Assembly: GCA_022226955.1 (NCBI GenBank)
Contig: CP092079.1
Span: 2,410,396 to 2,474,395, forward strand
Reading direction: 5' to 3'
From: Nitrospira sp.
GTDB lineage: Bacteria; Nitrospirota; Nitrospiria; Nitrospirales; Nitrospiraceae
DNA: 64,000 bases
Of the stretch, positions 49,322-58,347 are shown piece after piece; the first letter of the stretch is position 1, and every line of letters begins with the position of its first letter. The notes beneath the pieces were generated by a model. It made no database searches. It was not told the origin of the DNA and saw only the letters and a list, made by a program, of their open reading frames with translations. Both the position numbers and the translations under genes were made by a program.

Positions 49322-49561
49322 CTACAGCGCCGCAATGGCATCGGTCACCGTTTTGGTGACCTTGGTCAGAATGCCGGCGTCATTGGGAAGGTCCAGAATA
49401 TCGTCTTCGGATACCGTGATGAATTTCCGGTTCGTCCCTTTCGTGAGGGAGATCAAAAACATGCTGTTCGACGGTGTGACCGGAATCACCGTCTGCACCG
49501 CTCCATCCACACCCTTGATGACATCCAAGAACTTCTGCTTCCCTGCTTCCATCTCATCCAT
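49322..49561 (-). CDS. Small hypothetical protein
   Basis: 79 aa from ATG 49561 (AAAGGATTG upstream). Compact alpha/beta sequence (AVQTVIPVTPSNSMFLISLTKGTNRKFITVSEDDIL). No known family. Sits between the TlpA-like gene and the MBL-like gene, 8 nt from the latter. Confidence 0.65.
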   Translation of the reverse strand: MDEMEAGKQKFLDVIKGVDGAVQTVIPVTPSNSMFLISLTKGTNRKFITVSEDDILDLPNDAGILTKVTKTVTDAIAAL

Positions 49562-49616
49562 TGCTGACAATCCTTTATATATCGACACGCAGACCAGATC
49601 GAATCGCCTGACAGCA

Positions 49617-50147
49617 TTACATCTTCGCGGGGCTCGCCAGCAACTTCTCGACCTCTGCCGTAATCGCATCGGCCGCCGCGAGATCCATGTTCCCAACCCG
49701 CTGCCAGCGGATGACCCCGGCCTGGTCGATTACATAGACATTGGGAATGAACTTGCCGCCGCCATACAGCTTGTCCGTCACTTTCCCCGGATCGAGGAGA
49801 TAGGGATAGGTCACTTTGACAGAAAAGGCCGACAGGAACTCCCCGACACTTTTTTTCGTGTCTCCCGACGAATTCACGCCGACCACCGCCACATCTTTGC
49901 CTTTAGTCATCTCGGAAACCTTTTGCAGCGTCTCGCCCTGCATCATGCAGGGATCGCAAATATGAAACAACCCAAGGACGATGACTTTCCCTTTATAGGC
50001 GTCTAACGATACCGTTTCACCGGTAATGGCCGTCAGCGTGAACGACGGCGCTTTCTCGCCGACTTTGAAAAATCCAGCCGCCAGCGCCAGGTGAGCCGCG
50101 AAGACCGGAACCAGTAGCGCGCCGAGCACCCACACAAATCGTTTCAT
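49617..50147 (-). CDS. TlpA-type thioredoxin-fold protein, exported
   Basis: 176 aa from ATG 50147 (AAGGAGGCTTAT before). Signal peptide about 1-23, then a peroxiredoxin/TlpA fold with the redox pair CDPC (FHICDPCMMQGE). Probably a periplasmic disulfide reductase or AhpC-like protein. First gene of the operon leading to the methyltransferase. Confidence 0.85.
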   Translation of the reverse strand: MKRFVWVLGALLVPVFAAHLALAAGFFKVGEKAPSFTLTAITGETVSLDAYKGKVIVLGLFHICDPCMMQGETLQKVSEMTKGKDVAVVGVNSSGDTKKSVGEFLSAFSVKVTYPYLLDPGKVTDKLYGGGKFIPNVYVIDQAGVIRWQRVGNMDLAAADAITAEVEKLLASPAKM

Positions 50148-50285
50148 ATAAGCCTCCTTCGCCATCAATCGACTACCCGAATGACTGACGAAAGCCATCC
50201 TACCATGCAGAATTTTTCAGGGGCAACGGCACGCCATAAATCCGATGTCCTTGTGACAAGCCCGCACGGCGCGCCGCGGTTCGAT

Positions 50286-51542
50286 TCATCGATGAAACAG
50301 ATGGCGGATCGAAGCTGGAGGAGCGAGCCACCGTGAGAGCGCCTGCACAGGACTCACCACGCGCGCGAGCCAGTACAGCGCCCGGCTCCCACGGAACCAC
50401 GCTGGGGACGCATGAATGACGGGGTCATGACTGCGGCACAACGCCATCCCGTATCGCCACCGCGCACGCCAATCATCCTGAAGCGTACACAACAACGCTC
50501 CGACTTCATGATCGTCGAGCCCCTCCCGCTGCTGCAAGAGCAAACTTTTCGGCATGCGAGGGGCCATGTCCATGACATCGGAATCAGCCTCAATCAGGCT
50601 CAAGACCTGCGGAGGGATAGGCGTTTCCATGACTCGATGAGACAGCGCCAAACCGAGCAACAGGATCCGATAGCATTTCCATTCCACGGCAGTCGCAATC
50701 ACTCGCTTCCAATTCAGCCGTCCGGCGTGGATAAGTCCGGCCACTTCCGTCATGAGGCTGAGCTGCTTCCATGCCCGATGCGCCCCATACACGCATAGCA
50801 CGAGTATCGCCTCCTCCGGGGCCATTCCCCTGATCCTCCGGCCATCCAGCGAGACCGGCCTGATATGGCTCCATACCTCCGGTCGCTCGATCGGAAAAGT
50901 CATACTCGCATGGCTCATCGCCCACAGCAGCTCGATCCGGCGCGACGTGTTGGCATGAACGTAGACGAGCGACCGCTCAGAGACATCGGTATCGCCTGAG
51001 GCCTGTCCCTTCCCTCCTCTCGCCACATAGCCCTGAGAAACCAACACTTGCTGGCCCGCGACAAGTTGGTTCCTGCGCACCAGCACAACCGGATCGGTCG
51101 GAGCGCAGAGCGTGAGATCGCCATAGATCATAGCGGCTAGAACGACGCCTCTGACGGGAAGGACTGAGATTCCGGCCTCATCAAAGAGTCGAGACAGTCG
51201 AAGCAGATCCTCCGCTCCCGCTCGATTCACGACGGCCGCCGCCTCTGCTCGCCGACAAAGCACATCGAGATCCGCCGGAGGAGCAAGGTCCGCGCACAAT
51301 CCGGTCAGCGTCCTAGCGAGCAAGGCTTCGACGCCCTGAGCGCTGGCCAATTCCAGCAACAACGGCCAATTCAAACCGGCCTGCGCACTCTCAAGAATCC
51401 GGCGGCGGATAAACTCAGGCACCGTCGCTCTCGCGCACCAGATAAGAAACTGGGCTTCCCGGAAACGCACCGGGTTCACCCATCCATCAGACGCACCGGG
51501 AGATGCGGCTCCATCGACCGGATATCGCGACGAGAATCCCAC
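50286..51542 (-). CDS. NTP_transf_5 nucleotidyltransferase-like protein, catalytic motif degraded
   Basis: 418 aa from GTG 51542 (GGGAGG eight bases upstream). Homologous along its length to the nucleotidyltransferase at 58917-60140. The DLDLLIP motif there is TDPVVLV here (Asp150 remains, the second Asp is Val) and the KG motif is RG (131-132). It is thus probably a pseudoenzyme or partner subunit. Last gene of the RiPP cluster, 3 nt after the hydroxylase stop. In lasso clusters such proteins add nucleotides or modify the peptide tail. Confidence 0.75.
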   Translation of the reverse strand: MGFSSRYPVDGAASPGASDGWVNPVRFREAQFLIWCARATVPEFIRRRILESAQAGLNWPLLLELASAQGVEALLARTLTGLCADLAPPADLDVLCRRAEAAAVVNRAGAEDLLRLSRLFDEAGISVLPVRGVVLAAMIYGDLTLCAPTDPVVLVRRNQLVAGQQVLVSQGYVARGGKGQASGDTDVSERSLVYVHANTSRRIELLWAMSHASMTFPIERPEVWSHIRPVSLDGRRIRGMAPEEAILVLCVYGAHRAWKQLSLMTEVAGLIHAGRLNWKRVIATAVEWKCYRILLLGLALSHRVMETPIPPQVLSLIEADSDVMDMAPRMPKSLLLQQREGLDDHEVGALLCTLQDDWRARWRYGMALCRSHDPVIHASPAWFRGSRALYWLARVVSPVQALSRWLAPPASIRHLFHR

Positions 51543-51544
51543 CG

Positions 51545-52585
51545 CTACATCCTCCCCTCAAGCAACTGAGTCAGCGCACGAACAGATTTAGCCACAGGAC
51601 TCACGTACAGACTCCGAACCGTCTCAAATTCCCTGGGCGCGGCATCGAGCAATCCGACTTGCAGAACCTCCGGATGCTCGGGACGATAGTGCGAGCCGGA
51701 CAGTCCGTCCCATATGGACAGCTTGCGCCCGAAACTCTTATTCCAATGGCGTGGATCGACGCTGTGGCTGTGATGGATCTGATGATGCGCCGGACTGATG
51801 AACAGCCAATTGAACACCGGGCCATACGAGAGCCAGATGTGCGAGTGACGCAAATGCATGCCCAGCAGCGCGATCGTAAACCCGATGATACTCACACCGA
51901 AAATCATCTCGACCTGAAGCTCACGACCAAGAATGTTTTCATAAAAGACCGCAGAGAACCCGATGGCCGGAACCTGTAACAGGGCAAAACCGATGGTCTC
52001 AACGGGATGGACTCGATAGGCTGCCGCAGGAGTCAGCACCTCGACCGAATGATGCACCCGATGAAAGGCCCACAGCACTGGCACCGTGTGGAATAACGTG
52101 TGCGCCCAATAATTGATCAAATCGTGCAGCAGGAGAAAACCGATGGCTGCCATGACAATCGCCGTCAGAGAAAGAGCACGGGGCGGCTCCCATCCCAACT
52201 GTCCAACCAATAACCACGACATCCCTTTTGCGCCCAGCACTCCGAGCCCTGTCATGATGGGAACATAGAAAAGAAATGTCAACACCATATCGATGGCCGC
52301 GAACCGAAAATCCAGCCTGGTCGACCAATGGCGATACAAGCGCGCGGGAAAGGCAAACTCTTGAAAGGACTCGCCCTCCAAGCGTCCCGCCCGCTTGGCC
52401 ATCACATACATCGCCCAGGCACACGCCAAGCTGGAAAGAAGATACGGCCAGGCCAACCCATTCGAGAGGTTGACGAAAACGCGAGGAATTTGCCCGATGG
52501 TCGTCGTGAACTGGTCCCAGGAAGAGACGGCGGACAGGGCGTATTCAGCCACGCGCTCTAGAAACCAGCGTGCTGCCTCAATCAT
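51545..52585 (-). CDS. Membrane fatty-acid-hydroxylase/sterol-desaturase family protein 1
   Basis: 346 aa, several membrane helices. Eight-His di-iron motifs: HDLINYWAHTLFH, HRVHH and HHQIHHS, with a further His in HLRHSH. The family uses O2 to hydroxylate or desaturate lipids. It is a paralogue of the next entry (both begin with an RWFLERVAEY motif). Its place inside a RiPP cluster makes peptide or lipid hydroxylation plausible, but the substrate is unknown. Confidence 0.85.
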   Translation of the reverse strand: MIEAARWFLERVAEYALSAVSSWDQFTTTIGQIPRVFVNLSNGLAWPYLLSSLACAWAMYVMAKRAGRLEGESFQEFAFPARLYRHWSTRLDFRFAAIDMVLTFLFYVPIMTGLGVLGAKGMSWLLVGQLGWEPPRALSLTAIVMAAIGFLLLHDLINYWAHTLFHTVPVLWAFHRVHHSVEVLTPAAAYRVHPVETIGFALLQVPAIGFSAVFYENILGRELQVEMIFGVSIIGFTIALLGMHLRHSHIWLSYGPVFNWLFISPAHHQIHHSHSVDPRHWNKSFGRKLSIWDGLSGSHYRPEHPEVLQVGLLDAAPREFETVRSLYVSPVAKSVRALTQLLEGRM

Positions 52586-52666
52586 CTGGCACTTCTATTC
52601 TGCGGTTACGCCGTATGAACAACTCCTTCTCCTGTCGCGCCATACGCCTTCACCTCTTTTTATTGG

Positions 52667-53740
52667 TCACAGTCCATCGGAACGCACCGGATTCTGAGGG
52701 CGATTGAATAGGCCTGAGACAAGGCTTCGGCGAAGGAGCCCTCCTACACGCTTAAACGGGCCGACATACAGCTTCCCAACGGTCGAGAACTCGTCCTTGC
52801 TCTCGCCGACAAGTCCGAATTGAAGGCGCTCATGGCAATCCGGCACACAAAGCGTCCCAAACATCCAATCCCACAACGAAAACTTCACGCCGAAGTTCTT
52901 GTCGTGATGGCATGGATCGATACTGTGATGGGCTTGATGCACGATCGGAGTCACGAGAATACGATCCAGCAGAGGGCCATAGGAAATCGGAAGGTGCGAA
53001 TGCTGCAAGTGATGCCCTGAAAGTCCATGCAGAAACCCGATAAGGCTGACACCGAAGATCGTCGTGGCAGCTAAGTCTTGCGTCGATATATGTTGGTAAA
53101 AGACAACGGCAAATCCAATGACCGGCGCACGCAAAATCGCCGTCACAAAAAACTCCACGGGGTGCGCACGGAACCCTGAAATGGGCGTCAATACCTCAGC
53201 CGAATGATGCACCTGATGAAACGTCCACAGAAACGGAACTTTATGAAGCAATACATGACCTACGTAATTGATGAAATCGTACAACAGGTAAAATCCGAGC
53301 ATCGCGGCAAAGAGAACAGGCACAGGTAACGTGGTCGGAGAGATCCAGCCCAGATAGCCGGTTAACACTATCTTGCCCATCTTCTCCGCAAGAAGGGCGA
53401 AGCCGACCAACATGGGCACAAAGAACAATGCATTGAGCACGACACTCACCGCATAAAATCGGTAGTCCACCCAGGCAGAGGAGTGACCGTACACAAACCG
53501 AGGAAACAGAAAGGCTCTAAAGGACGACACCGACAGCGCCTCCCCCTTCCTCGACAGGCTATACGCCACACCGGCAATCGTCACACTGGCAAGCAGATAC
53601 GGCCAGGCCAATCCGCTATTGAGGCGCGTGAATGTGCCGCCGATCTCTCCGATGGCTGCCGTAAAACGGTCCCAGGAAGAGACCGTGGACAGGGAGTATT
53701 CGGCCACACGCTCTAAGAACCATCGTACTGCGTCAATCAC
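52667..53740 (-). CDS. Membrane fatty-acid-hydroxylase/sterol-desaturase family protein 2
   Basis: 357 aa. Start at GTG 53740, which aligns with the first residues of its paralogue (V/M-I-D/E-A); a TTG at 53752 is the alternative. His motifs: NYVGHVLLH, HQVHH, HQAHH. Begins 86 nt after the first precursor peptide, with a strong hairpin between. Likely works with the paralogue. Confidence 0.85.
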   Translation of the reverse strand: MIDAVRWFLERVAEYSLSTVSSWDRFTAAIGEIGGTFTRLNSGLAWPYLLASVTIAGVAYSLSRKGEALSVSSFRAFLFPRFVYGHSSAWVDYRFYAVSVVLNALFFVPMLVGFALLAEKMGKIVLTGYLGWISPTTLPVPVLFAAMLGFYLLYDFINYVGHVLLHKVPFLWTFHQVHHSAEVLTPISGFRAHPVEFFVTAILRAPVIGFAVVFYQHISTQDLAATTIFGVSLIGFLHGLSGHHLQHSHLPISYGPLLDRILVTPIVHQAHHSIDPCHHDKNFGVKFSLWDWMFGTLCVPDCHERLQFGLVGESKDEFSTVGKLYVGPFKRVGGLLRRSLVSGLFNRPQNPVRSDGL

Positions 53741-53769
53741 CAGGCCTCTCAATTACGCCCTATACGATT

Positions 53770-53803
53770 CGTGGGGCAGCCGGCCGAAGCCGGCCGCCCC
53801 ACG
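53770..53803 (-). terminator. Strong hairpin after precursor peptide A1
   Basis: Stem CGTGGGGC-GGCCGGC / GCCGGC-t-GCCCCACG with a TTCG tetraloop, 23 nt after the precursor stop and 30 nt before the hydroxylase start. No T-run follows, so it may act as an attenuator or 3' end protector: more precursor than enzyme mRNA is the usual effect in RiPP operons. Confidence 0.6.
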
Positions 53804-53825
53804 AACGCGGTTACGGCAGCATTAG

Positions 53826-53969
53826 CTAATAGGACTCAATCGCACCGGGTTTCTCACCCACACTCTTGTCGCTAGCCTTCACCCCGGACGTTCCGCCGGT
53901 GATGTCGCGCAACATGTCGTGCGCCACCAAGACCGGCTCGGTGTACGACTCTTTCTGCTGTTGCTCCAT
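53826..53969 (-). CDS. RiPP precursor peptide A1, lasso-type leader
   Basis: 47 aa; GAAAGGGGGTGAAGAAGC precedes ATG. Leader: MEQQQKESYTEPVLVAHDML with Y9-x-x-P12-x-L14, then RDIT (Thr24) and Gly25. Predicted core starts at Gly26 (GTSGVKASD...), with Asp34 as core residue 9, the right place for a Gly1-Asp9 macrolactam. Thr at -2 fits the lasso rule. Two further Glu and a C-terminal tail rich in Gly/Pro/Ser end in SY. It directly follows the PqqD1 gene. Other enzymes may use it differently. Confidence 0.75.
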   Translation of the reverse strand: MEQQQKESYTEPVLVAHDMLRDITGGTSGVKASDKSVGEKPGAIESY

Positions 53970-53975
53970 GCTTCT

Positions 53976-54434
53976 TCACCCCCTTTCTATTGTTAAAAGT
54001 CCCTCGTGACTCAGATGGGTCACCAGAGCAAAGAGATCATCGGCAATCCGCTCCGGCGGAGCATCGAACCGTCCACACAATGCGGTGTGAATGGCCTGAA
54101 GGGACGCTGTTCCCGTGCAGGCGTCCCAGATCGCGCTGCCAACCCGATTCAAGGTGTAGTAACGGCCCGTACTCAAATCGAGTAACACGGTCTCGCCATC
54201 CAACGTCGTTCCCTGAACATCCGGATTAGGGCGCGGCACCGCCGCCATGAGGTCCTGGCGGGTATCTTGCCGGCCTCGTTCAATCTGTTGCTGCTCTCCC
54301 TCCGACAGAACGGCACGAGCTGCTTCGGCCAGTTCTGCGGTCGTTGCATGCCCCCCTAGCGATACCTGTCCAGGCTCGGACGCCACGGTTAGATCCGGCC
54401 TCAAATCGGCGGTGATAAACGGCTGTCTCCCCAT
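53976..54434 (-). CDS. PqqD/RRE-type leader-binding protein 1 with N-terminal extension
   Basis: 152 aa from ATG 54434 (AAGGAG upstream). Residues about 70-150 are a PqqD domain (GTTLDGETVLLDLSTGRYYTLNRVGSAIWDACTG). About 65 N-terminal residues are a poorly conserved extension. Such B1-type proteins bind the YxxP leader. It ends 7 nt before precursor A1. Nearly the same 14-residue block occurs in the second copy at 61.6-61.9 kb. Confidence 0.85.
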   Translation of the reverse strand: MGRQPFITADLRPDLTVASEPGQVSLGGHATTAELAEAARAVLSEGEQQQIERGRQDTRQDLMAAVPRPNPDVQGTTLDGETVLLDLSTGRYYTLNRVGSAIWDACTGTASLQAIHTALCGRFDAPPERIADDLFALVTHLSHEGLLTIERG

Positions 54435-54479
54435 TAGCGGCACTCCTTTCGTCGTTGCGATTCGACCGATTCACATTCG

Positions 54480-55379
54480 TTACGCCCGTCCGGCACAGAG
54501 CAGATCGGCTAAGGCATCGCCAATTCGCTGACCGGTATAGTTCTCAAAAAAGGTAAACCCCGGGCTGGTATTGACCTCGAAACAATAATAGGCGCCAGCC
54601 GGCGTCCGGCGAAAATCGATTCCGCTCAGGCTCAATCCCAAGCCTCTGGCGAGACCGAGACAGCGGGCCTGAATACTCTGCTCCAATTCGACGGCTCGCA
54701 TGGTGCGCTGCTTGTCCTCGCGACCGGCATACCGGTAATCCGTCCCGTCCGACAGCACCTCGGTCGCGAACAAACGGTCTCCCACCGTATGCACGCGCAG
54801 ATCCGCGCCTGGAATCGTTTCTTGCAACTGCACGGGGCAGGAGCGGATGTGTTCCAGGCGGGGAAAATCAGCCGGCGTCAACGGCCTCACAATCGACCGT
54901 TCCGCGCTGATGGATTTGTAAATGACGCGCCCCTGGCACTCGTCATAGAACCGGCGCGCTTCTTCCGGCACCATCGTCACCAGTGTCTTCGGAACCAGGA
55001 AGCCGGCTTGCTCAATCAGCTGTTGCTGATAGGGCTTCGACATGTTCGTATGCCCGGCCTGGCGCCGGTTCACAACCAGGACTGAAAGACTCTCGGCAAA
55101 CTCCCAGAGTGTCGTCGCGAGGATTCTGGCCCTCGGAGACGAGGCCGACCGGGCGCCGACTCCACGCAAATACACCGCATCAATACTGGCGGCATCGATA
55201 ACCTGCTGGCCGAGACGGATGTGCTCTACAATCCTACGGCCATCGCTCGACCAGGACACATCCCAATCCTGCCCTTCCGAATCCGGATGGACGAGCATGA
55301 GATCAGCGTTCCGGACCGCAAGCCGGGCGCACACATTCGCAAGCACTGAGTCGGCCATCGGTCCCATGAGAAGAATCAT
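54480..55379 (-). CDS. ATP-grasp ligase (graspetide/RimK-like), intact
   Basis: 299 aa from ATG 55379. ATP-grasp core: phosphate Lys in VIYKSISAERS, a LQETIPGADLRVHTVGDRLFATEV strand set, and the metal site FEVNTSPG (Glu268, Asn270). Family members activate Asp/Glu side chains as acyl-phosphates and join them to Ser/Thr/Lys or N-termini. It overlaps the upstream ATP-grasp gene by 77 nt. Best candidate for the ring-forming enzyme of this cluster. Confidence 0.82.
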   Translation of the reverse strand: MILLMGPMADSVLANVCARLAVRNADLMLVHPDSEGQDWDVSWSSDGRRIVEHIRLGQQVIDAASIDAVYLRGVGARSASSPRARILATTLWEFAESLSVLVVNRRQAGHTNMSKPYQQQLIEQAGFLVPKTLVTMVPEEARRFYDECQGRVIYKSISAERSIVRPLTPADFPRLEHIRSCPVQLQETIPGADLRVHTVGDRLFATEVLSDGTDYRYAGREDKQRTMRAVELEQSIQARCLGLARGLGLSLSGIDFRRTPAGAYYCFEVNTSPGFTFFENYTGQRIGDALADLLCAGRA

Positions 55380-56328
55380 CCTGCGACAGGCTCCTCTGTT
55401 CAGAAAGGTATTCGAGCAACTGCTCCGCAATCTGCTGCTGCGCGTCCTGCGGACAACGCCAGAAGTTCGGCGTGCCGCTGATATCGAGACACCAGAGGTC
55501 TCCGCTGGGGTCGATCACAATCTGACACTCAGCAAAGGTGAGCCCTAACGCGCGCGCGAGATCACAACAACGCGCGGTGTGAGCGGACAGCACCTCCACC
55601 GGCTGCGACACCGCCTCGCCGGAACGAAGGACCGTCGCCACCGCTCGCTCGCCCGCCACATAGACCGTCGCCTGCTGCCCAGGCGGAACGGTTTGAAGCG
55701 ACACCGCCTGTTGTTCCATGACTTGGCGGATCTGCTCGGCCCCATCCTGCGCTTGCAGGAACCGCCCCGGCTCACTCGATCCAAGAGGCTTAAGATAGGC
55801 CGACCCGCCCCAAGCCGTGAATTGCTGCAAGGCATCGGCTTGGCTGGACGTGTAACGGACTGCGGGAAGAAGAAATCCATGCGCTGGCGCGAGCGGGGCC
55901 AACAGCGGGCTTCCCGAAAGAAGTGTGGGCCTGCCGCCGGGAACCGGCCGATTGATCACTGGACAGGGCATCGCATTCAGGAAGGCCAGCCAGGCCGCGG
56001 TGGCCTCCTTCGTCACATAGTCGGCGTCGGCATCCGACAGCCCCTCAAGATTCACACGTAATGGGAACGGAAGCCGAGTGAAAATTCCCGTGAGGGTTTC
56101 AAGAGTAATTCTCTGCCCATTGATCTCCAGAAATCCTTGGATGACCGACTCTTTGGCCGAAACCGGCCAATTAAGCAGAACCTTATCCAGCAGCTGCAGG
56201 GGTTCAACCCAGCAGACATCGCTCCCTGTTCGTTGAGCTTCTCGATGGATACGCGCTGCCCAGGGGTCGGTTGAATCGGCAAGAATGAGAATCACTGGAG
56301 ATGACTCCTCTCCGGCGCCTGAATTCAA
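55303..56328 (-). CDS. ATP-grasp-like protein with degraded metal motif
   Basis: 341 aa, paralogous in layout to the next gene (SAYLKPLGSSEPGRF, VPPGQQATVYVAGERAVATV, GLTFAECQIVIDPSGDLWCLDISGTP). The E-x-N metal pair is D-I-S (Asp282-Ser284), so catalysis is doubtful; it may bind substrate or regulate the intact partner. The C-terminal ~25 residues overlap the partner gene. Confidence 0.7.
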   Translation of the reverse strand: MNSGAGEESSPVILILADSTDPWAARIHREAQRTGSDVCWVEPLQLLDKVLLNWPVSAKESVIQGFLEINGQRITLETLTGIFTRLPFPLRVNLEGLSDADADYVTKEATAAWLAFLNAMPCPVINRPVPGGRPTLLSGSPLLAPLAPAHGFLLPAVRYTSSQADALQQFTAWGGSAYLKPLGSSEPGRFLQAQDGAEQIRQVMEQQAVSLQTVPPGQQATVYVAGERAVATVLRSGEAVSQPVEVLSAHTARCCDLARALGLTFAECQIVIDPSGDLWCLDISGTPNFWRCPQDAQQQIAEQLLEYLSEQRSLSQDDSSHGTDGRLSACECVRPACGPER

Positions 56329-56420
56329 TGGAGTAGCTGCGTGAAAAATCTCAAGGCGCGCCAGGCCTTCGAGAAGAATAGCCCCAGCCTGGCACCCTGC
56401 CTAGACCACTAGAAGCGGGG

Positions 56421-56452
56421 CTTCCCCTACATAAGTCTGTACGTAGGGGGAG
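56421..56452 (-). terminator. Hairpin between the ABC exporter and ATP-grasp genes
   Basis: Ten-pair stem (one G-T) CTTCCCCTAC / GTAGGGGGAG with a 12-nt loop, in the 180-bp gap 56329-56508. No T-run. Internal attenuator of the cluster. Confidence 0.45.
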
Positions 56453-56508
56453 CTATTCTAAGAGATGCGGCAAGAAGATGAAAGAGCGCACGATCTGAAA
56501 CAGGAGGA

Positions 56509-58320
56509 TTACTGGTAGTGCTGCGCTTGGGTGAGGAATAGTGAGGCATAGAGGCCTTGGCGCCCCATCAAGTCATCGTGCGAACCCTGTTCCACGATCT
56601 GACCGCGATCCACGACGAAAATTCTGTCGGCCATCTTAACCGTGGAGAGTCGATGGCTGATTAAGATGGCTGTCCGTCCTTGCGCCAGTTCATGGAACCG
56701 TTCAAATAACTCCGCTTCTGCCTTGGCATCCATGGCGCTGGTCGGTTCGTCGAGAATCAGGACCTGGGAATTGCGGAGAATCGCCCGGGCCAGGGCCACC
56801 TTCTGCCATTCTCCGATACTCAGCTCATGCCCTCCATCGAATAGCTTCCCCAGCAAAGACTCGTAGCCCTTCGGCAACCGCTCAATGGTCTCATGAACAC
56901 CGGCTTGCTTGGCCGCCTGCACGACCGTCGGCAATGCGATATCGGATGCCTGCACCCCCAATGCGATGTTGTCTTTGGCGGAAAACTGAAACTTCACAAA
57001 GTCCTGAAAAATTCCGCTGACCGCGCCACGGACGTCGGCGATGGCATAGTCGCGAAGATCCGCCCCATCGATCATAATGCGCCCGCTCGTGGGATCATAC
57101 AGACGGCACAAGAGCTTCACTAAGGTCGTTTTTCCAGCGCCGTTGGCGCCGACAAACGCCACATGCTCGCCAGGCCTGATCGTAAACGTGAAGTCGCGAA
57201 CCGCCACCCGTTCTTCATGGGGATATTGAAACGAGACCCGCTCGAACCTAATCCCCTGCCCGAGCGAGGCGGGAAACCGCCGCGGCTGAACCGCTTCAGG
57301 CAGCTTTGAACGAATCGCGAGAAATTCATTCAGCGTCGTCAGAAAGAGATTGCTCTCATACAAATTCGACACACTCCAACCCAACCCTTCGAGAAACCCC
57401 GAGGCCCGCTGGATCGCCTGAAAGAACATGACGAGATCACCGACCGTCAACAGTCCATGAAACGTTCTTACTGCCACAAAGCTGTAGACTCCGAAGACGC
57501 CCGCCACTCCCACAATCTGCGCCGCCAGCCCGAACAGCGCCCACCGGCGCTCCAGCGCAATCCGCTCCTGGCGCAATATCGTCCGCGTCTCGCGGAACCA
57601 GTCTCGCAACCGAGGGCCGAGATCGAACAAGCGAACTTCTTTGGCGGCGGTGGCCTGCGTCAACAGCATATTGACGTACCAGGCTTTCCGTTCCAGCGGC
57701 GTCCGCTCGCGCTCCCAGGCAAACAACCGGTTGGATTGCTGCAACCGGACCAAGAAATACGGAATCGCCGTCAGCGCAAGGACCGGAATGACCGCCCAAT
57801 GCAGCCACCAGAGAATGCCCGCCATCGCCAGCAGCGAGATGCCATCCTGGAAACATTGCAAGAGCGCGTTGAGAATTGCGGTGGGACGATAGGGCGCTTC
57901 CTGCTGCGCCCGGTGCAGCGTATCTTGATACCGCGCATTCTCGTAATACTCGAGATCGACCTCGACAGACTTCGCCTGCAGCAGCGCATGCATATGATCG
58001 GTGACGACCTGGGCGTGAATCCTGGAAATCAAAGAAGCGGCAACCGTGAGCAGGGCACTGATCACCGCGGCCCCTGCCAGTCCCGCGAGAATCGTTGCAA
58101 TGGGAGTTAACGAGGCATCCGGCGAAGGAACCTTAATTTCCTCCGTCACCGCATCGATCAATAACTTCGTCAGGTACAGCACGGCCAGCGGCAACAACCC
58201 CTGGACCACCCGTACAGCAATGCTGCCGACCGCGAGGCTCGGACTGCTCTGCCAGACAAAGGAGAGGGCATACCGAAGCGTCTGAAGAAACGGCCGTATG
58301 CGAAGCAGCAAACTATTCAT
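56509..58320 (-). CDS. ABC exporter (fused TMD-NBD), RiPP type
   Basis: 603 aa. Six membrane helices (about 20-320) then an ATPase domain: Walker A GANGAGKTT, signature LSIGEWQK, Walker B VLILDEPTSAMD, H-loop ILISHR. No C39 peptidase domain at the N-terminus, so leader removal must be done by another protein, in agreement with the B2-like gene just upstream. Likely exports the mature peptide (role of lasso D). Confidence 0.9.
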   Translation of the reverse strand: MNSLLLRIRPFLQTLRYALSFVWQSSPSLAVGSIAVRVVQGLLPLAVLYLTKLLIDAVTEEIKVPSPDASLTPIATILAGLAGAAVISALLTVAASLISRIHAQVVTDHMHALLQAKSVEVDLEYYENARYQDTLHRAQQEAPYRPTAILNALLQCFQDGISLLAMAGILWWLHWAVIPVLALTAIPYFLVRLQQSNRLFAWERERTPLERKAWYVNMLLTQATAAKEVRLFDLGPRLRDWFRETRTILRQERIALERRWALFGLAAQIVGVAGVFGVYSFVAVRTFHGLLTVGDLVMFFQAIQRASGFLEGLGWSVSNLYESNLFLTTLNEFLAIRSKLPEAVQPRRFPASLGQGIRFERVSFQYPHEERVAVRDFTFTIRPGEHVAFVGANGAGKTTLVKLLCRLYDPTSGRIMIDGADLRDYAIADVRGAVSGIFQDFVKFQFSAKDNIALGVQASDIALPTVVQAAKQAGVHETIERLPKGYESLLGKLFDGGHELSIGEWQKVALARAILRNSQVLILDEPTSAMDAKAEAELFERFHELAQGRTAILISHRLSTVKMADRIFVVDRGQIVEQGSHDDLMGRQGLYASLFLTQAQHYQ

Positions 58321-58347
58321 GGAGATTCAAATGCGTCTGTTTTTGCC

